Shown in pieces: positions 19,356 through 26,586 of a stretch of DNA of 64,000 nucleotides. Position 1 is the stretch's first letter; each line of letters begins with the position of its first letter. Both the position numbers and the translations under genes were made by a program. This DNA is from Pseudidiomarina salinarum (GTDB taxonomy: Bacteria > Pseudomonadota > Gammaproteobacteria > Enterobacterales > Alteromonadaceae). The DNA lies in assembly GCF_000753715.1 (NCBI RefSeq), contig NZ_JPER01000002.1, positions 62,001 through 126,000 of the forward strand, written 5' to 3'. The notes below the pieces were generated by a model. It was not told the origin of the DNA, did no database searches, and saw nothing but the letters and a program-made list of their open reading frames with translations.

Positions 19356-19563
19356 GCCGCGGATTCGGTACCAGAACGCCGGAGAACAGCAGAATTACAA
19401 TAAGTATCATCGCGATGGCCGAGAATAATACCCGTCGGCCCAGATAGTGCGTCATTGAGGGTTTGGTCGGATCCGCGCGTAACATAGCCAACAAGGCGCG
19501 GAATAAGTTGAAGACCATAAACACCATGAGTAGTACCAGAATGATTTTAGCAGCAAGTTCCAT
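19348..19563 (-). CDS. DUF2909-like two-helix membrane protein
   Basis: A 71-residue protein with two membrane helices (~5-25 and ~46-64) separated by a short charged loop with THYLGRRV, which resembles the DUF2909 family found in oxidase clusters. Function unknown. It is the only gene here on the strand opposite to the rest of the oxidase cluster, between coxC and SURF1. Its upstream region overlaps that of SURF1 (17 bp between starts). Confidence 0.8.
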   Translation of the reverse strand: MELAAKIILVLLMVFMVFNLFRALLAMLRADPTKPSMTHYLGRRVLFSAIAMILIVILLFSGVLVPNPRPY

Positions 19564-19580
19564 TAATTCGTCCGCTCCAG

Positions 19581-20312
19581 ATGCGCCGTATGAGTAAAAG
19601 CAAAGTTATTGCGACCCTGCTCACTGTGCTGGCAATTGCCATTCTGGTCAAGTTGGGATTTTGGCAACTTGACCGCGCCGCCGAAAAACAGGCGTTGTTT
19701 GACGACTTCGAACAAAGCCAGCAGAGCGATAGTTCCGCAGCCTTCACTGACCTTGCCCAGCGCACCGAAACACCTGATCGCTACGCCCCCGTGCGCATCA
19801 CCGGTGAGTTCGAACAAAACCGTTACTTACTGCTCGATAATCAGGTTCTCAACGGCCAGGTTGGCTATCAGATCATTGGTTTACTTAAAAACCCGCAGCT
19901 CAACCACTATGTGCCGGTAAATATGGGCTGGGTACCCATTGGTGTCAGCCGCCAGATACGCCCTGAGGTTGAGCTTCCGGCCGGCGAAGTCACTGTGTCC
20001 GGCTGGTTTTACCAACCCGACCAGCACGGGTTTTCGTTGTCTGATCAGGTGGTTGAATCCGAACGCTGGCCGATGCGCATTCAACAGCTGCGATTCGACG
20101 CGATTGAGCAAGCCACACAGCTTCCCATTGCGCCCTATGTGGTGCTACTCTCAGAGACCGCCGACTATGGCTGGCCGCGCTCCTGGGAGCCTATGGTAAT
20201 GACTCCCGAAAAGCATCAGGCCTATGCGTTACAGTGGTTCTCGCTGGCGCTTGCCTGTCTGGTGATTGTATTCTTTGCCAGTCGTTCCAGAACAAAAACT
20301 ACAGAGGAATGA
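19581..20312 (+). CDS. SURF1-family oxidase assembly protein
   Basis: Helps insert heme a into cytochrome oxidase subunit I. The 243-aa protein has the SURF1 layout: an N-terminal helix (~8-25), a periplasmic domain with GFWQLDRAAEK, NMGWVPIG and a YAPVRITGEF strand, then a C-terminal helix after HQAYALQWFSLA. Two in-frame ATGs (19581, 19590) are possible and neither has a clear ribosome site, so the start is uncertain by three codons. Confidence 0.92.
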   Translation: MRRMSKSKVIATLLTVLAIAILVKLGFWQLDRAAEKQALFDDFEQSQQSDSSAAFTDLAQRTETPDRYAPVRITGEFEQNRYLLLDNQVLNGQVGYQIIGLLKNPQLNHYVPVNMGWVPIGVSRQIRPEVELPAGEVTVSGWFYQPDQHGFSLSDQVVESERWPMRIQQLRFDAIEQATQLPIAPYVVLLSETADYGWPRSWEPMVMTPEKHQAYALQWFSLALACLVIVFFASRSRTKTTEE

Positions 20313-20314
20313 AC

Positions 20315-20857
20315 ATGAAGTCTGCGAAAAAATCCCGCGCCACCCTGATCGGGGTGATTCTTGCCTTTTTGATCCCGGTAATTGGCGCCAAGCTGGTGCT
20401 TGATCAGACCTGGTACCAGGGTGCTGTCACCAATAAAGGGATCATGCTGGTACCGCCGGTTGAACTGCAGGACTTGAATCAGAGCTTGCCCGAAGGCTGG
20501 GTTATTGCCCTGATTGACGATGGCCAGTGCGGTGTTAACTGTGAGCAGGCACTGTACGCTATCAATCAGACCGATGTCGCACTGGGTAAAGAGACCGAGC
20601 GCGTTACGCCGGTACTTATCAGCGCCGCGCCATCCAACCTCAATATCAGCAATACCCCCCAGGTAAAAACAGTAGTGAATCCGGATCTGGTGCAAAAGCT
20701 CAGCGAGATCCCCCAGCATCACCTGTTTATTGTCGATCCGCTGGGTAACGTCATGCTGCACTACCCCACCTACAGTAACGAAGAAGAAATGCGCGCGGAA
20801 GCCAAAAACCTGCTTGCGGACCTGCGCACTATGCTGAAACTTTCGAAGATAGGATAG
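20315..20857 (+). CDS. Membrane-anchored SCO-like/thioredoxin-fold protein of the oxidase cluster
   Basis: A 180-aa protein with an N-terminal membrane anchor (~9-27) and a periplasmic domain. Cys72 and Cys76 in QCGVNC form a CxxxC pair like the copper site of SCO proteins. A histidine (His135/His136) precedes LFIVDPLGNVML, the place where SCO1 has its copper-binding His before the strand and VNPDGN turn. I infer a copper or thiol assembly factor; no function is shown. ATG 20315 has AGAGG upstream; ATG 20309 overlapping the SURF1 stop is the alternative. Confidence 0.75.
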   Translation: MKSAKKSRATLIGVILAFLIPVIGAKLVLDQTWYQGAVTNKGIMLVPPVELQDLNQSLPEGWVIALIDDGQCGVNCEQALYAINQTDVALGKETERVTPVLISAAPSNLNISNTPQVKTVVNPDLVQKLSEIPQHHLFIVDPLGNVMLHYPTYSNEEEMRAEAKNLLADLRTMLKLSKIG

Positions 20858-20861
20858 CCTC

Positions 20862-21845
20862 ATGCGTGCTCTGGTAAAAATCAGCCTGATACTGACCTTT
20901 GTTGTCATTGTACTTGGTGCGCATGCACGATTAACCGACGCCGGCCTGGGTTGCCCCGACTGGCCCGGTTGTTACGGTCAGCTGACGGTACCCAGCCTGG
21001 CGCATCAGGTGGTGGTAGCCGAAACCCTGTGGCCTGACTCTCCACTGGAAACCCATAAAGCCTGGAATGAAATGATTCACCGTTATGCCGCAGGCTTACT
21101 TGGCCTGGTCATTCTGGTAATTGCTATCTGGTCGGTAGTACGGGCCCGGCAGCATTCTATCCAACCGGTCAAGCTGCCACTGGCATTGCTGGCACTGGTA
21201 ATTTTTCAGGCGGCGCTGGGCATGTGGACGGTCACCATGAATCTGCAGCCAATAGTGGTCATGGGCCATTTACTGGGCGGTTTCGCTACCTTCTCGCTGC
21301 TCTATTTAACGTTACTGCGCCTTAAACGGGTGCATTTGCCACTGGGCGACCCCGGGGCCAGAAAGCTCGGCGGTATCGCTTTGCTGGCATTGCTGGTAGT
21401 GATTGGCCAGATCGCGCTGGGCGGTTGGGTGGCGGCGAATTACGCGGCACTGGCCTGCACCAGTCTGCCCATCTGTGAAGGGGACTGGGTTGCGCGGCTG
21501 GATATCGCCGGTGCGTTCTCGGTACCTGAGGCAGTAACCTACCAGTATGGCGCCCATGACTTTAACGAGCGCATGACTATGCACGTGGCCCACCGTATCG
21601 GTGCCATAGTTACGATTCTGGTGGTTGGCTTGTTACTGTGGCGTGGCTATCGCAATGCGCAGTCACAGGTCATACGCAGCAATCTCAATTTGATCACCTT
21701 ACTACTGATGCTGCAGGTCGCCCTGGGGATCAGTAATATCGTCTTTTTCCTGCCGCTTAGTATCGCCGTGCTTCACAATGCCGTCGGCGCCCTGCTACTG
21801 TTGAGCCTGGTGGGACTAAATTATCGTATCGCACGCAACGCCTGA
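20862..21845 (+). CDS. ctaA: Heme A synthase (COX15/CtaA)
   Basis: Oxidises the C8 methyl group of heme O to make heme A in the inner membrane. The 327-aa protein has about eight helices and the family's conserved segments: ARLTDAGLGCPDWPGCYG near the N-terminus, a HRYAAG histidine, and MTMHVAHRIGA plus VLHNAVGA in the C-terminal half. It works with CtaB, encoded next. Confidence 0.95.
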   Translation: MRALVKISLILTFVVIVLGAHARLTDAGLGCPDWPGCYGQLTVPSLAHQVVVAETLWPDSPLETHKAWNEMIHRYAAGLLGLVILVIAIWSVVRARQHSIQPVKLPLALLALVIFQAALGMWTVTMNLQPIVVMGHLLGGFATFSLLYLTLLRLKRVHLPLGDPGARKLGGIALLALLVVIGQIALGGWVAANYAALACTSLPICEGDWVARLDIAGAFSVPEAVTYQYGAHDFNERMTMHVAHRIGAIVTILVVGLLLWRGYRNAQSQVIRSNLNLITLLLMLQVALGISNIVFFLPLSIAVLHNAVGALLLLSLVGLNYRIARNA

Positions 21846-21867
21846 CGTTGCGGCAAGGATGTAACTA

Positions 21868-22821
21868 ATGCCCGAAGATATACCTGAAGATTTAACGCTC
21901 GCGAAAACCGATGCCGAACTGGCGGCAACCTATAAGCGTCACGCCAGCTGGCGTGATTACCTGGAACTGACCAAGCCGCGGGTGGTTGCCCTGCTGCTGC
22001 TGACCGCCATAGTGGGTATGTGCCTGGCCAGCCCCGGCTGGGTTGGCTGGGACATTATGGTTCCGGCTATTGCCGGTATCGGTCTGATGTCCGGCTCCGC
22101 CGCAGCCATTAACCATCTGGTGGATCGCCACATTGATGCCCGTATGGCACGCACCCTGCGCCGGCCGTTACCGTCCGGTGCCCTGTCGCCACGGCGGGTA
22201 CTCAGCTTCGCCGGCATCGTCGGCGCAGTCGGCTTCGCCATTCTGGCCATCTGGGTCAACATGCTGACCGCCTGGCTGACATTCGCCAGCCTGATTGGTT
22301 ACGCGGTTATCTATACCATGTATCTGAAGCGCGCCACGCCGCAGAATATCGTTATCGGCGGCCTGGCCGGTGCGGCGCCGCCATTACTTGGCTGGACCGC
22401 TGTCACCAACGAGATTCACCCCTTTGCGGTGCTGCTGGTGATGATCGTCTTTACCTGGACGCCGCCCCATTTCTGGGCACTGGCGGTGCACCGGGCGAAA
22501 GACTACGCCAAAGCGGACATTCCGATGCTGCCCGTTACCCATGGGATTGAATTCACCAAAACCTGCATCCTGCTGTATACCATCTTGCTGGGCGTTATCT
22601 GTCTGCTGCCCTATCTGGTTGGGATGTCGGGTCTGATTTACCTGATTGGCTCAAGCATTCTCAGCATCTGGTTTCTTGGCTACGCCTGGAAGCTGAAATT
22701 TGCGGCCAATAAGCACACGGCGTTCAACATGTTTAAGTTTTCGATCTGGCAGCTGTTCGCACTGTTCATACTGTTGCTGGTGGATCACTACTTTATGATG
22801 CCGGCGTTAGCATTTCGCTGA
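21868..22821 (+). CDS. ctaB: Protoheme IX farnesyltransferase (heme O synthase)
   Basis: Adds a farnesyl group to heme B to make heme O, the substrate of CtaA. The 317-aa UbiA-superfamily membrane protein has the aspartate-rich NHLVDRHID motif (82-90), the YTMYLKR segment and the [10 protein letters not shown] stretch typical of CyoE/CtaB. AAGGATG serves as ribosome site. Its C-terminus and position favour the aa3 rather than a bo3 context. Confidence 0.96.
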   Translation: MPEDIPEDLTLAKTDAELAATYKRHASWRDYLELTKPRVVALLLLTAIVGMCLASPGWVGWDIMVPAIAGIGLMSGSAAAINHLVDRHIDARMARTLRRPLPSGALSPRRVLSFAGIVGAVGFAILAIWVNMLTAWLTFASLIGYAVIYTMYLKRATPQNIVIGGLAGAAPPLLGWTAVTNEIHPFAVLLVMIVFTWTPPHFWALAVHRAKDYAKADIPMLPVTHGIEFTKTCILLYTILLGVICLLPYLVGMSGLIYLIGSSILSIWFLGYAWKLKFAANKHTAFNMFKFSIWQLFALFILLLVDHYFMMPALAFR

Positions 22822-22846
22822 TATTTTTTAGCAAAGGGAGCTTCAG

Positions 22847-23461
22847 ATGCAAAAATTCCTGATTGGCTTGGTCGCGGTGCTGGCACTGGCTGGTGGTATC
22901 GCTATTTATCTGCTGTTGCCGCAGCCTCAGGCGAAAGCGCTGGTGTATGAGCCACCGCGGATTATCGCGCCTTTTAACCTAACCGGCGATGATGGCGCGG
23001 CGCTGCAGAATCAGGCGCTGGAAGGCCAGTGGACACTGCTGTTTACCGGCTACACTTTCTGCCCGGACATCTGCCCGACTACCATGGCCCAGCTTAAGAA
23101 GATCCTCCCCGAGCTGCAGCAGCATACCGAAGCGCCGGTGAAAGTGTGGATGATTTCCGTCGATCCCCAGCGCGATACCGTGCAGCGGCTGGCGGATTAT
23201 GCCGGCTTCTTCGGCGAGGAGTTTTACGGCGTACGGGCCGAACACCCGCAGCTTTACCCCTTCGTTCAAGGCCTGGGCTTAATGTATTCTATTCCGGATG
23301 TAGACGAGACAGATTACCTGGTCAATCACAGCGCGGCGATCATACTGGTTAACCCCGACGGCAACCTGCAGGCGATTTTCAAAACCGACCATCAGCCTGG
23401 CCAGATCCCGACAGTGAATATGAAAGATCTGGTCAGTGATTTCAGCCTCATCGCCGACTAA
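22847..23461 (+). CDS. SCO1/SenC copper metallochaperone
   Basis: Delivers copper to, or keeps reduced, the CuA site of CoxB. The 204-aa protein has an N-terminal anchor (~5-24) and a thioredoxin fold. The copper ligands are Cys72 and Cys76 in CPDICP plus His161 in VNHSAAI. It is the last gene of the oxidase cluster and overlaps the convergent deacetylase gene by 4 bases. Confidence 0.96.
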   Translation: MQKFLIGLVAVLALAGGIAIYLLLPQPQAKALVYEPPRIIAPFNLTGDDGAALQNQALEGQWTLLFTGYTFCPDICPTTMAQLKKILPELQQHTEAPVKVWMISVDPQRDTVQRLADYAGFFGEEFYGVRAEHPQLYPFVQGLGLMYSIPDVDETDYLVNHSAAIILVNPDGNLQAIFKTDHQPGQIPTVNMKDLVSDFSLIAD

Positions 23462-24516
23462 TCGGGCCAGCGGCCGTTGCTGTCTGGCCGGATAAACGGC
23501 TGCGAGAACCAGTAGAACCGACCGCTTTTTGATTTACTCGGCACCGTACAGTTAACCCGCGAACGACCTATAGGTACTGGCTGTGGCGTTTGCATGGTGA
23601 AGGTTAAGCCAACCCACACGGGTTCAACCACTTCGCCGCCGGCAAAGCAGTTGAGCTGCGCCGGGGCCAAATCATCACTGTGCGCCAGGCTAACCGCCAG
23701 CTCAGGAAATTTGGTTTCATGCTCCAGCACCATACTCTGGGGTTCTACTTCTGTAATCGGCAAGGGCAGGCTGAGTAGCTTGGTCTGCAGCGTTGCCAGG
23801 TTGGCATATTGCGCGGCCGCCGGAAAACGTGGCACCGCCGTTAGCGGCGTGTATTCACCCCAGGGTCCCGAATGCTGACCAAATGCGATATAGCCCTCTT
23901 CCGCCAGCATCGCCTCTAACTCCGGATTGTATTCACCATAAGGGTAAGCAAAAAGTTTCGGCTGTTCACCCAGCTCCGCTTCGATTTCGGCCTGCGCGTC
24001 AACCACATCAGCGCGCTGCCGCGCCAGCCATTCGGCTTCAGTCTCATCCTCTTGCCGCCAGGTCATATGCCCGTGGCTGTTGGAATGGTTCGCTATGGTA
24101 GCGCCATAATCCTGCAGTTCGCGCAGCTGATCCCAGGTCATGTATAAATGCGGTGTTTCGCGCATCAGTTCTGGATTAACAAATATCGTGAACGGCAGCT
24201 GATACTTCTTGAAGAGCTCCAGCCCCTCGGTATACACATTGCGCCAGCCATCATCAAAGGTTATCGCCGCCGTACGCTCAGGTAGCGGGCGGGACTCAGC
24301 CAGATAGGCGGCAGCCTCGGTCAGTGATAATACGGTAAAATCCTGCTCCACCAGATAAGCCAGGTGGGTTTCCAGTTCCACCGCTGTTACCGAAGTGACC
24401 CTGGGTGTATCATCACCAATATGATGATATTGCAGAATAGCGATACCAGCCGCAGCCGGATTTGAGATGACTAACCAGGCCGACCCGATAAAAACCAAAA
24501 ACAGTCGCAACCACAT
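23458..24516 (-). CDS. Exported polysaccharide deacetylase (CE4-like)
   Basis: A 352-aa protein with a signal peptide (~1-22) and a carbohydrate esterase 4 fold. The motifs are ITFDDGW (catalytic Asp and first metal Asp), NHSNSHGHM (metal histidines, HSxxH form) and a later AYPYGEYNPE. After residue ~260 there is an extra beta-rich domain of unknown role. The glycan substrate cannot be named. ATG 24516 has GGAGGT upstream; the longer TTG start is unlikely. It is divergent from the MATE gene, whose 5' end overlaps it by about 50 bases. Confidence 0.88.
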   Translation of the reverse strand: MWLRLFLVFIGSAWLVISNPAAAGIAILQYHHIGDDTPRVTSVTAVELETHLAYLVEQDFTVLSLTEAAAYLAESRPLPERTAAITFDDGWRNVYTEGLELFKKYQLPFTIFVNPELMRETPHLYMTWDQLRELQDYGATIANHSNSHGHMTWRQEDETEAEWLARQRADVVDAQAEIEAELGEQPKLFAYPYGEYNPELEAMLAEEGYIAFGQHSGPWGEYTPLTAVPRFPAAAQYANLATLQTKLLSLPLPITEVEPQSMVLEHETKFPELAVSLAHSDDLAPAQLNCFAGGEVVEPVWVGLTFTMQTPQPVPIGRSRVNCTVPSKSKSGRFYWFSQPFIRPDSNGRWPD

Positions 24517-25858
24517 ACCTGACCTCCGCAATTTCTGGGGACAATGGCAGCATCATCGCATGATTTTCGCGATTGCCCTGCCCATGATTATTTCTAATAT
24601 CGCCGCGCCCTTATTGGGGCTGGTGGATACCGCTATCATAGGCCATCTTGAGCGGCCTATCTACCTGAGCGCCGTTGCGCTTGGCGCTATGGTTGTCAGT
24701 TTCATCTACCTGCTGACGGTATTTCTGCGTATGACCACCACCGGCGACATCGCCCGTGCTTTTGGTGCTGAAGACATCAGGCGTCAGCAACAAACCGTCG
24801 TACACGGCTTATGGTTTGCGGTGGGGCTGGGGCTTGTCATTATGGTGGCGGCACCGGGAGTTATCTCGCTGGCCTGGTGGCTGATTGAGCCTCAGCCCGA
24901 ACTGGCGCAGTTGAGTGCTAAGTATATCGACATCCGCTTGTGGGCAGCGCCGGCTGCATTAATCAACCTGGTGGTGCTGGGCGTACTGCTGGGTCGTCAA
25001 CAGAGCCGGCAGGCGATGCTGCTGGTCATCTTTACCAATGCCGTCAACGTTGTCGCCGATGTCATCCTGGTAGTGATCCTGGACTTTAACGTTGCCGGCG
25101 CTGCCTGGGCTTCAGTCATTGCGGAAGTCAGTACGGCCATGCTCGGCCTTTACCTCATTCGAACCTTGTTGGCAGGAAGCAACTGGGGCATCAAATGGCC
25201 CGGAATGCAGCGTTTTCTGGGCATGAACCGGGATGTGTTTATCCGTTCGCTGTTGCTGCAGTTGTGTATCGCGACCATGACCGGCTACGCCGCACGCTAC
25301 GGCGTGGTGGTGGTGGCCGCCAACGCCATTCTGATGCAATTTCTGATGCTGATCTCGCTTGGCCTGGACGGTATTGCCTATGCCGTTGAAGCCCTGACCG
25401 GCGCTGCCATCGGCCGCAAACGTGCCGCTGAGGTGCGTTACTGGATGCGCCTGACGCTCATCTGGTCGATCATTTTTGCGGTCGGCTACAGCCTGGTATT
25501 TTTGCTCTTTGGCAGCAGTATAGTGCGCTTGCTGACGGATCTGCCGGCGGTGATCAGCGCAGCGGAGAGCTACCTGCCCTGGCTTATTGCGCTACCCCTG
25601 CTGGCGCACTGGAGCTATTATTTCGACGGCGTGTACATTGGTCTGGGGCTGACCCGTGCCATGCGCGACACCATGGCGATCAGTGCCCTGGCAGTATTTG
25701 TACCCGTCTGGCAGGTCAGTCAGTGGCTGCTCACTAACGACAACGCCAACCACGGTCTGTGGTTGGCGTTGAGTTTATTTCTGTTCGCCCGCGGCGTTAG
25801 CCAGTGGCTCTACCTGAAGCGCCCCGGCCTGACACCGGAACAACGCATTCATCAGTAG
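24467..25858 (+). CDS. dinF: MATE-family efflux protein, DinF type
   Basis: Inner-membrane exporter of the multidrug/toxin extrusion family, about 12 helices, 463 aa. The segment [20 protein letters not shown] followed by AIIGHL and FLRMTTTG is DinF-like. In E. coli dinF follows lexA under SOS control; here it is 10 kb away and I see no SOS box. The start is uncertain: ATG 24467 overlaps the divergent deacetylase gene, and the next ATG (24560) would leave only a few residues before the first helix. Confidence 0.85.
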   Translation: MTNQADPIKTKNSRNHIPDLRNFWGQWQHHRMIFAIALPMIISNIAAPLLGLVDTAIIGHLERPIYLSAVALGAMVVSFIYLLTVFLRMTTTGDIARAFGAEDIRRQQQTVVHGLWFAVGLGLVIMVAAPGVISLAWWLIEPQPELAQLSAKYIDIRLWAAPAALINLVVLGVLLGRQQSRQAMLLVIFTNAVNVVADVILVVILDFNVAGAAWASVIAEVSTAMLGLYLIRTLLAGSNWGIKWPGMQRFLGMNRDVFIRSLLLQLCIATMTGYAARYGVVVVAANAILMQFLMLISLGLDGIAYAVEALTGAAIGRKRAAEVRYWMRLTLIWSIIFAVGYSLVFLLFGSSIVRLLTDLPAVISAAESYLPWLIALPLLAHWSYYFDGVYIGLGLTRAMRDTMAISALAVFVPVWQVSQWLLTNDNANHGLWLALSLFLFARGVSQWLYLKRPGLTPEQRIHQ

Positions 25859-26430
25859 TAGGAGTGCTCGCCGGCCTCATGCTCAGTGGCATCACGCACA
25901 CCGGTCAGCTCTGACGGGAACTGCTGCAGCAGCTGTTTTTCGATGCCTTCTTTGAGGGTTACATCGACCATGCTACAACCATTACAACCGCCACCGAACT
26001 GCAATATAGCCACACCATCGTCAGTGATATGACTGATGGTGACGCGGCCACCATGGCTGGCCAGCTGCGGATTAATTTCAGCCTGGATAAGGTAATCGAC
26101 GCGCTCAATCAGTGGCGCATTTTCGTCCACTTTCTTGGCTTTGGCGTTCGGTGCCTTCAGAGTCAGCTGTGATCCCAGATCCTGCTCTTCAAAATCGATA
26201 ACGGCATCTTTCAGAAACGGCGCGCTACCGGAGTCAACCACGGCGTCAAAACCGCTGAACGGCAGTATTTCATCATCACCCTCTACCGATTCCGGTGGGC
26301 AATAGGACACGCCACATTCAGCAGTTGGCGTGCCCGGGTTCACCACAAATACGCGGATATTTGTGTTATCCGGTTGATCAGCAAGTAATTTGCGGAAATG
26401 CGCCTGGGCGCTTTCTGTAATACGAATCAT
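25852..26430 (-). CDS. nfuA: Fe-S biogenesis protein NfuA
   Basis: Carries a [4Fe-4S] cluster between subunits and hands it to target enzymes, especially under oxidative or iron stress. The 192-aa protein has an N-terminal degenerate A-type (IscA-like) domain and a C-terminal Nfu domain. The cluster cysteines Cys149 and Cys152 in [11 protein letters not shown] are at the same positions as in E. coli. GAGGTG precedes the ATG. A sequence very close to the IscR type 1 operator lies 33-57 bp upstream. It overlaps the end of the MATE gene by 7 bases. Confidence 0.97.
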   Translation of the reverse strand: MIRITESAQAHFRKLLADQPDNTNIRVFVVNPGTPTAECGVSYCPPESVEGDDEILPFSGFDAVVDSGSAPFLKDAVIDFEEQDLGSQLTLKAPNAKAKKVDENAPLIERVDYLIQAEINPQLASHGGRVTISHITDDGVAILQFGGGCNGCSMVDVTLKEGIEKQLLQQFPSELTGVRDATEHEAGEHSYY

Positions 26431-26462
26431 GGGCAGTACACCTCAATGCTGTGCTTAGTAAT

Positions 26463-26487
26463 ATACTTGACTAAATTAGTAGGGTAT
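26463..26487 (-). promoter_or_regulatory. IscR type 1-like operator of nfuA
   Basis: The 25-base site matches the E. coli type 1 IscR consensus (ATASYYGACTRWWWYAGTCRRSTAT) at every position but one, when read on the plus strand. It lies upstream of nfuA, a known IscR target in E. coli. Binding by holo-IscR would repress nfuA when Fe-S clusters are plentiful. Confidence 0.75.
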
Positions 26488-26586
26488 ATCTTACCGCAAA
26501 TTTCATGCATTGCATAGTAAGTCACTTGGGCTGAGCTTAAATCTTTGCTAGGTTAAAAGCTGTTATTTACTGCTCAGGAAGTCATT

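Noticed and set aside
24400-24560. Search for a LexA box before the DinF-type gene
   Set aside because: No CTGT-N8-ACAG site was found, so I do not claim SOS control for it.
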